Source of the DNA: Prevotella sp. UBA3294
GTDB lineage: Bacteria; Bacteroidota; Bacteroidia; Bacteroidales; Bacteroidaceae
NCBI GenBank assembly: GCA_002361535.1
Contig: DETG01000132.1
Location: 14,280 to 20,306 of the forward strand
Length of the DNA: 6,027 nt
Direction of reading: 5' to 3'
Position numbers and translations under genes: made by a program. Below the pieces are notes generated by a model. The model worked only from the letters and a program-made list of their open reading frames with translations, was not told the DNA's origin and did no database searches. This document shows, one piece after another, positions 1-6,027 of the stretch (position 1 is the stretch's first letter; each line of letters opens with the position of its first letter).

Positions 1-334
1 TGTGAATCTCGGGCTTGAACAGGTTCACGCAGATGAAGACGATAGCCAGTATCGTACTGAATGAGAGAATCCATTTGTATTTCCACCGGCTATAGACAAT
101 GATGCCAGCCGTGGGGAGGAAGAACGAATACCACAAACGGGTCTCGCCCATCGTACGCAACGGTGGACGTTCCAGACTGCCCCACATGAAGATGATAAAA
201 CTAAAGAACACGATGAGTCCCAACAGGGTGGCGGAAAAAGCCATTCGTCGCTTGTCTTTCCATGCCGACCATGCTCCTATGATCCACAGGAGGACAGCAG
301 GGAGAGCGAAATATATAAAATGGTTCCAAGTCAT
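1..334 (-). CDS. ccsA: CcsA/ResC-like cytochrome c assembly protein, N-terminal part (runs off the window)
   Basis: The first 111 codons of an open frame that starts with ATG at 334-332 and leaves the window at position 1 with no stop. The product begins MTWNHFIYFALPAVLLW and has hydrophobic stretches at about residues 5-22, 32-51, 68-82 and 88-105, so it is a polytopic inner-membrane protein. Between the second and third segments is RPPLRTMGETRLWYSFFLP (about residues 56-74), a stretch I associate with CcsA/ResC proteins of Bacteroidota. CcsA works with ResB/Ccs1 in system II cytochrome c biogenesis, moving haem across the membrane and attaching it to CXXCH apocytochromes. The diagnostic tryptophan-rich WWD loop and the haem-ligand histidines would lie downstream, outside the window, so the call rests on this fragment and on context. 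Only 5 bp separate its start from the resB stop, which indicates translational coupling. I see no clear Shine-Dalgarno sequence. Confidence 0.8.
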   Translation of the reverse strand, partial: MTWNHFIYFALPAVLLWIIGAWSAWKDKRRMAFSATLLGLIVFFSFIIFMWGSLERPPLRTMGETRLWYSFFLPTAGIIVYSRWKYKWILSFSTILAIVFICVNLFKPEIH

Positions 335-339
335 GCTAA

Positions 340-1629
340 CTAAGTGTTGAAGGTTGATACACGGGGGAGGGACGACTGTCTCCTGCCACTCTGGAAGAAC
401 ATACACAAGGCACCGAGCATCATCATGAAGATACCCGTATAGACCACCGGAAGCCATGGGTCACGAACCAGTTCAAGCACGCTGATCTCACTCCACCGCC
501 CCATTGTCGTGTCATAGTTCAACTGGTAGATCTTCCACCCATCCACAGAGAAGGGCTTATTCACCAGGATATCCGTCTTGATATTTTTCCCTGTCTTAGT
601 AAGGATCTCCACACACGACACATAACGTTGTGGCTCACGGGGTAGCATGGCCACACTCTGCTGATCATCAATCTTCAGCATCTGCGCAGGGAACATGTAG
701 TTTCCACATGTTACCCATCCACTTTTCTTTGTGTAGTGCCGCTTTGCCATCTTTCTTGGATGCCATTCCACCTCGATATTGACAGCACTGACGGCACCTG
801 AAGCGTTCAAGACTTCATAGTAAGTACTGTCGGCTTGCATCGTAGGTGTGGCACAATCCAGGTTTTTCCGCAGCGTGACCTTCCAGTTACCCAGTTGTCC
901 TGAGATGAATGTACTGTCGATGAGCAGGGTCTCAGCTTGATTACCACCTACTGGATTACCTGTGCTGTTGTCTATCAGAACGAGTTTCGGTGGATACTCA
1001 TCAATACGGAAATCCTCTAATTGTATCGCCAACGGAAGCTCATGGATCTCTCCTTGGTCATCGATAGCACGCCACTCCGGACCATCACCGCTCACTGTCA
1101 TCTTTAGTCGCTGCATATCAGCATTGCCCAACGTGGCTGCAACCATTGTCACGAAGAGTCCGAGGTGGTTCAGCAGAAAGGGGATGTCATGGTACCATCG
1201 GCGACTGTTATTCTGATCAGGAAACAAGCGTTTCAGAATAACCATTCCCAAGATAAAGGCTATCCACACATAGATGAGTATAAACGGCCAAAAGGAGAGC
1301 ATCCGTGTGATACCAAGGAAATCTGCAGGAGGCTGCGTTCCAGCCACCTGACGGGTGAGCCCCATCACCGCAGTCAGTGCCACAGCATAGACGAGAGCCG
1401 GGATTGCCGACAGATACGTGCATAAGAACCGGAAGGCATACACCCTCTTGCGGCACACGAAAGCGATGCCGATAAGGAGCAGTAACACGACCAATACAAC
1501 GAAATTGGCAGGGAACGAAAAAACGCTCCAGTCAACAGGTCCCACCGTGAACTGCAACGACAATCCAGTCACAATCAGTCCCGCTCCAATCAAAAAGCCT
1601 TCGGCCAGTCTCCAAGGTTTATTCCACAT
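340..1629 (-). CDS. resB: ResB/Ccs1-like cytochrome c biogenesis protein
   Basis: 429 residues, ATG start, TAG stop. Hydrophobic segments lie at about residues 8-27, 40-59, 67-91, 108-133, 148-168 and 393-412. A hydrophilic, presumably periplasmic region (about 170-390) separates the last two. The family signature is at the C-terminal side: a VNKPFSVDGWKIYQLNYD stretch (356-373), then SEISVLELVRDPWLPVVYTG (380-399) leading into the last helix. This is typical of ResB/Ccs1, which binds haem and, with CcsA, ligates it to apocytochrome c. His155 in the fifth helix (LLNHLGLF) is a candidate haem ligand. Cys259, Cys308 and Cys339 lie in the periplasmic domain. Classical ResB is usually described with three N-terminal helices, and here I count five. 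The start lies 12 bp after the STAS stop, with a GAGGA element at 1638-1634 that fits a ribosome binding site with a short 4-nt spacer. The likely client is NrfA, encoded upstream. Confidence 0.85.
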   Translation of the reverse strand: MWNKPWRLAEGFLIGAGLIVTGLSLQFTVGPVDWSVFSFPANFVVLVVLLLLIGIAFVCRKRVYAFRFLCTYLSAIPALVYAVALTAVMGLTRQVAGTQPPADFLGITRMLSFWPFILIYVWIAFILGMVILKRLFPDQNNSRRWYHDIPFLLNHLGLFVTMVAATLGNADMQRLKMTVSGDGPEWRAIDDQGEIHELPLAIQLEDFRIDEYPPKLVLIDNSTGNPVGGNQAETLLIDSTFISGQLGNWKVTLRKNLDCATPTMQADSTYYEVLNASGAVSAVNIEVEWHPRKMAKRHYTKKSGWVTCGNYMFPAQMLKIDDQQSVAMLPREPQRYVSCVEILTKTGKNIKTDILVNKPFSVDGWKIYQLNYDTTMGRWSEISVLELVRDPWLPVVYTGIFMMMLGALCMFFQSGRRQSSLPRVSTFNT

Positions 1630-1641
1630 GCTGTCCTCGTC

Positions 1642-1941
1642 TTAGATACCAAACAACCGGGAGAATCCTGTCATCGTGAAGATCTTCAGTACCTCTCCCT
1701 GCACATTCTTGAGCTCCAGACGACCACCTTTGACCGCACTCTCCTTCTTGAGTTTCAAGAGACCACGGAGGGCCAAGCTACAGATATACTCCAAAGAGGT
1801 GAAGTCGAGGACGATGGACTTGTCAGCATTCTCTTCGAGAATCTTAATGTCGTCCAAGAATTGTGTGGCCACATTGGTGTCGAGCCAGCCAGACAAGGTT
1901 CCTACATAACTACCGTTTTGTTCTTTGATTTCGATATTCAT
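1642..1941 (-). CDS. STAS-domain protein, SpoIIAA/RsbV-like anti-sigma factor antagonist
   Basis: A 99-residue single-domain cytoplasmic protein starting MNIEIKEQNGSYVGTLSGWLD. The pattern is classical STAS: two N-terminal strands ending in a G-x-LD turn (residues 18-21), a helix, the strand KSIVLDFTSLEYI (41-53), the phospho-loop (54-58) and a C-terminal FTMTGFSRLFGI (88-99). Aligned without gaps to SpoIIAA from the IVL strand, Ser55 falls on the phospho-acceptor Ser58. The usual D-S-S-G-L loop is altered to C-S-L-A-L. In partner-switching systems such a protein is phosphorylated by an RsbW-type kinase and dephosphorylated by a SpoIIE/RsbU phosphatase. Both domains are encoded two genes upstream, so they are the probable partners. 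A GTG lies immediately before the chosen ATG (1944-1942) and would add one residue; I prefer the ATG. The gap after the transporter stop is only 4 bp, so the two genes are cotranscribed. The downstream target of the protein is unknown. Confidence 0.9.
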   Translation of the reverse strand: MNIEIKEQNGSYVGTLSGWLDTNVATQFLDDIKILEENADKSIVLDFTSLEYICSLALRGLLKLKKESAVKGGRLELKNVQGEVLKIFTMTGFSRLFGI

Positions 1942-1945
1942 CACT

Positions 1946-3745
1946 TTATGGTATTAATGGGGTTAATGGATAAAGGATATTCACAATAAGGATATTGGCC
2001 GCCAGGATGATGAGGTTCATCAACAGACCTATGCGCATGAAGTCGCTGAAGCGGTAACCGCCAGGACCATACACAAGCATGTGGGTGGGTGAGCCAATGG
2101 GCGTGGCAAAGCTACTGCTCACACTCACCATCAGCGCAATGAGGAAAGGATATGGCTCGTAGCCTAACTTCTCTGCCGCCTCGTACATGATGGGGAAGAA
2201 CATGGCACCGGCAGCGGTATTGGAGATAAACTCCGTAATGAAGGTTCCCACGAAGCAGATAGCGGTCATGACCACAATGGGATTCGTACCGCAGACATCA
2301 AGGATACCGAAGGCCAGACGTTCTGCAATACCCGTCTTCTGTATGGCGATACCCAGCACCACACTTCCTGCAAAGACCATCAGGATCTCCCAGTTGATGG
2401 CTTTCATTGCCTGATCGACATTGCAGCAGCGGAACAGCAACATGGCCATGGCAGCGAGGAAGGCACACTGCAGCAAGGGGATCACGTTCAAGGCCGACAG
2501 TACCACCATGGCTATCATGATCGTAGTGGAGATCAGTGTCTTCTTTCCAATGTTCGGCACCTGTTCGGAGTCGAAGAACTGTAACTGCGAGGACAGGCGT
2601 TCTGTGTGGATATTCACTCGTGGGGGACATTCGAAGAGTAAGGTGTCTCCAGCCTGGAGCACCACTTTCCGCGGTGACTCGTTGATGCGCTTACCACGAC
2701 GGGCCACAGCCACAAGGATCATGTTGTTGTCTTTTTCGAAGGCGCTGTCACCGATGGCGGTATTAATCAGGCTGCTGCCGAAAGTGACGTATGCCGTGCG
2801 TAGCTGACGGTTCTTATCCATCTCGTCCATGGTGAAAACATGGTGGTCGGCATTCACAAAACCATGACTCTTCTTCAAGTCAAGAATCTCATCTATTTGT
2901 CCAGCAAAGACCAAACGGTCACCGCCCATGATCAGCTCATCGGCAGTAACAGGGGAGATCACCTCATCATAATGGATAAGCTCTATCAGCGTACCCCCCG
3001 GGAACCGATTCAGTCCCGCCTCCTCAATAGTCTGTGCAACATAAGGGTTGTCGGTAGGTACTAACAGTTCCACGGTATAGTCGGATGTTGACTCAAAAGC
3101 CGACTCGGGGGCTTTCCTGTCAGGCAGCAGACGTCGCAGGGCAATGATAGAAAGTATTCCTACAAAAAGACAGAACAGTCCAGGTAACGTGGTGGTGAGC
3201 ACATTCATTGCCACACCTGTCTTCTCTGCATAGAGTCCGGAGATGATCAGGTTCGGCGGTGTACCAATCAACGTACAAACGCCACCCATTCCTGAAGCAT
3301 AGCTCAAAGGTATCAGCAATTTGGAAGGCGATATATTCAGTTTCTTCGACCACATCTTGACGATGCCCACGAAAAGAGCCACGACAGTGGTGTTACTGAG
3401 AAACGAGCTCAGGGCGGCTACAGGAAGCATCAGGCGCACCACAGCCTTTGAATAGCTTTTCGGCTGACCCAACAGTTTCTTGACGATCCATTGTAGCACA
3501 CCTGTATGTGTAAGTCCTGCCACCACGACAAAGAGAACGCCAATGATGACCACTGAGGTGCTGCTGAATCCAGAGAATGCCTCCTTGGCATCAAGGACAC
3601 CTGTGACGAACAGAATGGAAATGGCACCGAGGAACACCAAATCAGCCCGAATCTTCGTGAACAACAAAACGGTAAACATCGATAGTACCGTGATGATGGT
3701 TATCCACGCATATAGGTTAAAACCCAAGAAAACGATCGATTCCAT
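1946..3745 (-). CDS. SLC13/DASS-family permease with two RCK_C (TrkA-C) domains
   Basis: 599 residues, ATG start, TAA stop. Two hydrophobic halves (about residues 10-205 and 402-597) flank a soluble insert (about 210-395). Each half carries the SNT motif of the divalent anion:Na+ symporter family (Ser117-Asn118-Thr119 and Ser508-Asn509-Thr510). Each is followed by its partner loop, LIGTPPNLI (159-167) and TPIGSPTHMLVYGPG (548-562), which is the inverted-repeat layout of SLC13 transporters. The insert holds two copies of an RCK_C-like fold (about 222-295 and 309-385). Both end in a typical turn, MGGDRLVFAG (273-282) and QAGDTLLFEC (364-373). This is the architecture of E. coli YfbS and of algal SAC1/SLT sulfate transporters. 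Known SLC13 substrates include dicarboxylates, citrate and sulfate; the sequence does not decide which applies here. RCK_C domains commonly bind small ligands and gate transport. The start is 10 bp after the receptor stop, within an A-rich leader that includes an A8 run. Its place between a receptor and a STAS gene suggests a regulated uptake function or sensory input. Confidence 0.88.
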   Translation of the reverse strand: MESIVFLGFNLYAWITIITVLSMFTVLLFTKIRADLVFLGAISILFVTGVLDAKEAFSGFSSTSVVIIGVLFVVVAGLTHTGVLQWIVKKLLGQPKSYSKAVVRLMLPVAALSSFLSNTTVVALFVGIVKMWSKKLNISPSKLLIPLSYASGMGGVCTLIGTPPNLIISGLYAEKTGVAMNVLTTTLPGLFCLFVGILSIIALRRLLPDRKAPESAFESTSDYTVELLVPTDNPYVAQTIEEAGLNRFPGGTLIELIHYDEVISPVTADELIMGGDRLVFAGQIDEILDLKKSHGFVNADHHVFTMDEMDKNRQLRTAYVTFGSSLINTAIGDSAFEKDNNMILVAVARRGKRINESPRKVVLQAGDTLLFECPPRVNIHTERLSSQLQFFDSEQVPNIGKKTLISTTIMIAMVVLSALNVIPLLQCAFLAAMAMLLFRCCNVDQAMKAINWEILMVFAGSVVLGIAIQKTGIAERLAFGILDVCGTNPIVVMTAICFVGTFITEFISNTAAGAMFFPIMYEAAEKLGYEPYPFLIALMVSVSSSFATPIGSPTHMLVYGPGGYRFSDFMRIGLLMNLIILAANILIVNILYPLTPLIP

Positions 3746-3755
3746 AAGCTTTTTT

Positions 3756-5753
3756 TTATTGATGATGAATATGTTTTGTTAGTGTCACTATATTGTATCC
3801 GTCTGCTGTTCGCTGGTATGAGAAATCATCCATGATGGACCTGATCAGGAAGATTCCCAAACCGCCAATAGGACGGTTTTCCAGTTCTGAACGAGTGTCT
3901 GCCTCACCATGAGCCGTAGGGTCGAAAGGAATACCGCTGTCTTTTATCACAAGGCGCAACAAGTCGTCGTTCATCTCTGCAGTGATATCGATATGACCGC
4001 GGCTGCCTTTATGATAAGCATAGTTGATGACGTTTGCCACCCATTCCTCAAGAGCGAGGTTCAATGATTTTCCCAACTCATCATCAATACCGTATTCACG
4101 ACATACAGAGAAGAAGAAACTCTTCACCCGACTGATTTCTGTCATCTCGTTCTTCAACAGGATATGATTAGGCATTGAGTAAGGATGATGCTGACTGCCG
4201 TCTATGCCATGTCGCAAGAAGAGGAGCGTGATGTCATCACATTGTTCTGTGCCGTCACCAAAGATAGCCACATGATGGTTCAGGTATTCCACCATCTCCT
4301 GAGCACTGGCATTCCGGTTGATTTCCAGATCATATAGCATACGATCCTCACCAAACAGGCGTCGGTTACCATTCCTGGCCACATACACCGCCTCAGTCAA
4401 GCCATCAGTATAGAGCAACAGGGATGACCCCAAAGGAAAATCAATCTGCTGGTCCTCGTAATGGTATCGGTCTTCTATACCTACTGGCAGGTTTACCTCC
4501 ACATCCAACAAGCGACAGTCGCCATTGGCTGTCAGTAACACGGGGGCATTATGCGCTGCATTACAGTAATTCAAGTGATGGGTCTTCATGTCAAGGACAC
4601 CCACGAAAAGTGTCACGAAGACGAAGGAATCATTGGTAGAGGCAATGGCATGGTTCATCTCACGGACGATGTTCGCCGCACTCTGATAGTTACCAGCGAG
4701 GTTGCGGAATAGGGTTCGTGTGACAGCCATATAGAGGGATGCAGGAACACCTTTACCTGCCACATCACCAATGATGAAAGAAAGCTGATCGCCTTCGATG
4801 ATGAAATCATACAGGTCACCTCCCACTTCCTTGGCGGGAATCATAGAGGCAAACAAGTCAAGGTCTTGCCGATGGGGGAAAGTGGTGGGAATCATTCCCA
4901 TCTGAATGTCATGGGCAATCACAAGTTCACTCAACAGTCGTTCCTTACTGGCTGTAGTAACCTGCAGGTCTTTAATATACTGTTTCAGTGAGGTCTGCAT
5001 GTAATCGAAAGAGTCTCTCAGCTGGCGCAGCTCGTCTTCAGAATGGATCTCCGGCAAAGGGGTGTCCATGTTACCGTCGGCAATACTTCTGGCTGATTCT
5101 GCAAACAGGTGAAGCGGAGCCACCATGCGGTAGATGGCAAAAGCACAGAAAAGGAACAGCACGAGCAATCCCCCGAAAAAGGCGATACTGCCATAGAGCA
5201 GGAAGGGTTTGTAGATAGAGAGGATATCTACACGGGAGCAGACTACCGCCACATACAACCTACAGTCTTGTACAGGCTCATGGATAAGGAGAGAAAGGTT
5301 ACTGCCTTCAAAGACCTCCTCCATGCCCGGTGCCTTACCGAGTACTGCTGTGATGATTTCCTTCTTACGGGCAGAGGGAAGGCCGAGGATGGTGTCATTA
5401 CTGGTGTAGAGTAGTTCTCCAGCATCGTTGACCATCAGCATGAAAGAATTTTTATAAGGCTGCACAGTCTGGAGAATACGGATAAAACCATCAGTGGTCA
5501 TGGTATCGCGTTGCATCTGTGCCTCAGCGTTTGATAAACGCATCCGCATGACTGCATCATGAAGCTGAGCCTTGGCCATTGAGGCCGTCTGCTCCTTCAC
5601 CTGTTCCTGCTGGAAGTAGAAAAAGGCAAGGATTGCGACCAAGAAGACTCCCGCCGCAATCAATAGAATTGCAAGACTGAGTCTGGCCGCAAACGACTTG
5701 TACAAAGCCAGTTCGTACTTATATTCAAAGTTCGGTGCTTCTATCATAGTCAT
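3756..5753 (-). CDS. Membrane receptor: sensor-HAMP-SpoIIE (PP2C) phosphatase fused to an RsbW-like ATPase/kinase domain
   Basis: 665 residues. Order: cytoplasmic N-terminus; TM1 (about 25-47); an extracytoplasmic Cache/PAS-like sensor (about 50-182, with VNDAGELLYTSND at 108-120); TM2 (183-208); HAMP (about 209-262); a short coiled-coil linker; a SpoIIE-type PP2C domain (about 275-513); and an HATPase_c domain (about 527-661). PP2C metal-binding aspartates are intact: Asp312 in EVGGDLYDF, Asp330 in IGDVAGKG, Asp450 in YTDGLTEA and Asp507 in DDITL. The ATPase domain has an N box (LALEEWVANVINYA, 566-579, with Glu569/570, Asn574 and Asn577), a G1 box (DSGIPFDP, 605-612) and a glycine loop (GGLGIFLI, 630-637), as in SpoIIAB/RsbW serine kinases. 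The expected role is ligand-controlled dephosphorylation, and perhaps phosphorylation, of a STAS protein; one is encoded in the same operon. ATG codons at 5753 and 5747 are both possible starts, and neither has a ribosome binding site. The substrate link and the kinase activity are inferred. Confidence 0.92.
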   Translation of the reverse strand: MTMIEAPNFEYKYELALYKSFAARLSLAILLIAAGVFLVAILAFFYFQQEQVKEQTASMAKAQLHDAVMRMRLSNAEAQMQRDTMTTDGFIRILQTVQPYKNSFMLMVNDAGELLYTSNDTILGLPSARKKEIITAVLGKAPGMEEVFEGSNLSLLIHEPVQDCRLYVAVVCSRVDILSIYKPFLLYGSIAFFGGLLVLFLFCAFAIYRMVAPLHLFAESARSIADGNMDTPLPEIHSEDELRQLRDSFDYMQTSLKQYIKDLQVTTASKERLLSELVIAHDIQMGMIPTTFPHRQDLDLFASMIPAKEVGGDLYDFIIEGDQLSFIIGDVAGKGVPASLYMAVTRTLFRNLAGNYQSAANIVREMNHAIASTNDSFVFVTLFVGVLDMKTHHLNYCNAAHNAPVLLTANGDCRLLDVEVNLPVGIEDRYHYEDQQIDFPLGSSLLLYTDGLTEAVYVARNGNRRLFGEDRMLYDLEINRNASAQEMVEYLNHHVAIFGDGTEQCDDITLLFLRHGIDGSQHHPYSMPNHILLKNEMTEISRVKSFFFSVCREYGIDDELGKSLNLALEEWVANVINYAYHKGSRGHIDITAEMNDDLLRLVIKDSGIPFDPTAHGEADTRSELENRPIGGLGIFLIRSIMDDFSYQRTADGYNIVTLTKHIHHQ

Positions 5754-5759
5754 ACAATG

Positions 5760-5795
5760 ACAGAAAGAGCCGCCTCTACTGGCGGCTGTTTCTGT
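5760..5795 (-). terminator. 36-nt hairpin, probable intrinsic terminator or 3'-end stabiliser after the nrfA-like gene
   Basis: Two nested perfect inverted repeats. AGCCGCC (5768-5774) pairs with GGCGGCT (5781-5787) around a 6-nt loop. ACAGAAA (5760-5766) pairs with TTTCTGT (5789-5795), with a single mismatch (5767/5788) between the two stems. If only the GC-rich inner stem forms, the minus-strand transcript continues as CTTTCTGTCATTGT, a moderately U-rich tail. The plus-strand reading, GTTTCTGTTTG, is similar, so the element could act in both directions. It lies 14 bp past the upstream stop codon and ends 6 bp before the first ATG of the receptor gene. It could therefore terminate, attenuate or protect the nrf message, or limit translation of the next gene. 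The tail lacks a clean T run, so full termination is not certain. Confidence 0.65.
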
Positions 5796-5809
5796 TTGAT
5801 CAGACCGAA

Positions 5810-6027
5810 TTAGATCTCAATCAACTTTCCTTTTGCCTTAGCATCTTCGATCCACTTCGGGACCACTGTTTTAAGGAACTTCTGTTTCTTTTCATTCAGT
5901 TTTGGCATGTCAAGACCTATGGCCACTTGGGCCTTGGCCTTTGTGGAGTAGTCGGGCACGGGGATATCACCGAGATGCCCATGCTTAGCCGCTACCTTAG
6001 CAATGAGCAAACGGGCCTGCTGGGCAT
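5810..6027 (-). CDS. nrfA: C-terminal end of a probable cytochrome c nitrite reductase NrfA (5' part outside the window)
   Basis: An open frame enters at 6027 and ends with TAA at 5812-5810, leaving about 72 codons. A TTG at 6010-6008 can be read as a start, but the frame stays open upstream of it (AQQAR precedes LLIAKVAAKHG), so this is the tail of a longer gene. The sequence contains STKAKAQVAIGLDM, followed by KFLKTVVPKWIEDAKAKGK and LIEI. From memory this matches the C-terminal helix region of NrfA, the periplasmic pentahaem enzyme that reduces nitrite to ammonium. No CXXCH haem motif lies in this tail; in NrfA the haem motifs are upstream, so they cannot be checked here. Context supports the call, because ResB and CcsA, which mature c-type cytochromes, follow on the same strand. 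I know of no better alternative, but the identification rests on a short fragment. Confidence 0.72.
   Translation of the reverse strand, partial: AQQARLLIAKVAAKHGHLGDIPVPDYSTKAKAQVAIGLDMPKLNEKKQKFLKTVVPKWIEDAKAKGKLIEI

Noticed and set aside
99..350. An 83-codon plus-strand frame at the left edge
   Set aside because: It is antisense to the ccsA-like gene, and its basic, patternless product has no recognisable domain.
1942..1944. GTG as the STAS start codon
   Set aside because: An ATG follows directly and gives the normal STAS N-terminus. Neither has a clear ribosome binding site, so the ATG is preferred.
2298..2630. A 110-codon minus-strand frame
   Set aside because: It overlaps the permease gene in another frame and has no domain signature, so it is a shadow.
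2421..2807. A 128-codon plus-strand open frame
   Set aside because: It lies fully antisense within the SLC13 permease gene and reads as a low-complexity mix with no recognisable domain. The minus-strand frame has clear family motifs.
3750..3757. An A8 run (minus strand) as a frameshift or slippage site
   Set aside because: It begins within the receptor's TAA stop codon and runs through the A-rich leader of the permease, so slippage would not change a conserved coding part. A-rich leaders are common before Bacteroidota start codons.
5810..6010. A complete 66-residue small protein starting at TTG
   Set aside because: The frame stays open upstream to the window edge and the sequence resembles the NrfA C-terminus, so it is a fragment of a larger gene.
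1..6027. CRISPR arrays, tRNA/rRNA genes, insertion sequences or att-like direct repeats around the three-gene cassette
   Set aside because: No repeat array, RNA gene, transposase or matching flanking repeats were found by eye. The short intergenic gaps leave little room for them.

Overview
The window looks like a chromosomal segment of a Bacteroidota bacterium, plausibly Prevotella/Segatella or a relative. This is an inference from protein style, moderate G+C, weak Shine-Dalgarno signals and gene content, not from a marker gene. All six genes lie on the minus strand, so transcription runs from high to low coordinates. About 98% of the window is coding. I see no RNA genes, CRISPR array, insertion sequence or long intergenic region.

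In transcription order: (1) 6027-5810, the last ~72 codons of a gene that resembles the C-terminus of the periplasmic pentahaem nitrite reductase NrfA. (2) A 56-bp gap with a strong 36-nt hairpin at 5760-5795. (3) 5753-3756, a membrane receptor with an extracytoplasmic sensor, a HAMP domain, a SpoIIE-type PP2C phosphatase and a C-terminal RsbW/SpoIIAB-like histidine-kinase-type ATPase. (4) 3745-1946, an SLC13/DASS-type anion permease with two internal RCK_C (TrkA-C) domains. (5) 1941-1642, a small STAS protein of the SpoIIAA/RsbV antagonist type. (6) 1629-340, a ResB/Ccs1-like cytochrome c maturation protein. (7) 334 to beyond position 1, the N-terminal part of a CcsA/ResC-like haem-handling partner.

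Genes 3 to 7 are separated by only 4 to 12 bp, so they are almost certainly one transcript. Two themes are interleaved. The outer genes (nrfA, resB, ccsA) make and mature a c-type cytochrome for nitrite ammonification; nrfHA followed by resB-ccsA is an arrangement known in Bacteroidota. The inner three genes form a self-contained phospho-signalling and transport cassette. The receptor carries both a phosphatase and a kinase domain, the STAS protein is the obvious phospho-substrate, and a transporter lies between them. No sigma factor is encoded nearby, so the output of this partner switch is not the classical SigB/SigF release. The transporter or the respiratory genes are candidate outputs. 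This three-gene cassette, sitting between nrfA and its maturation genes, is the most interesting feature of the window.
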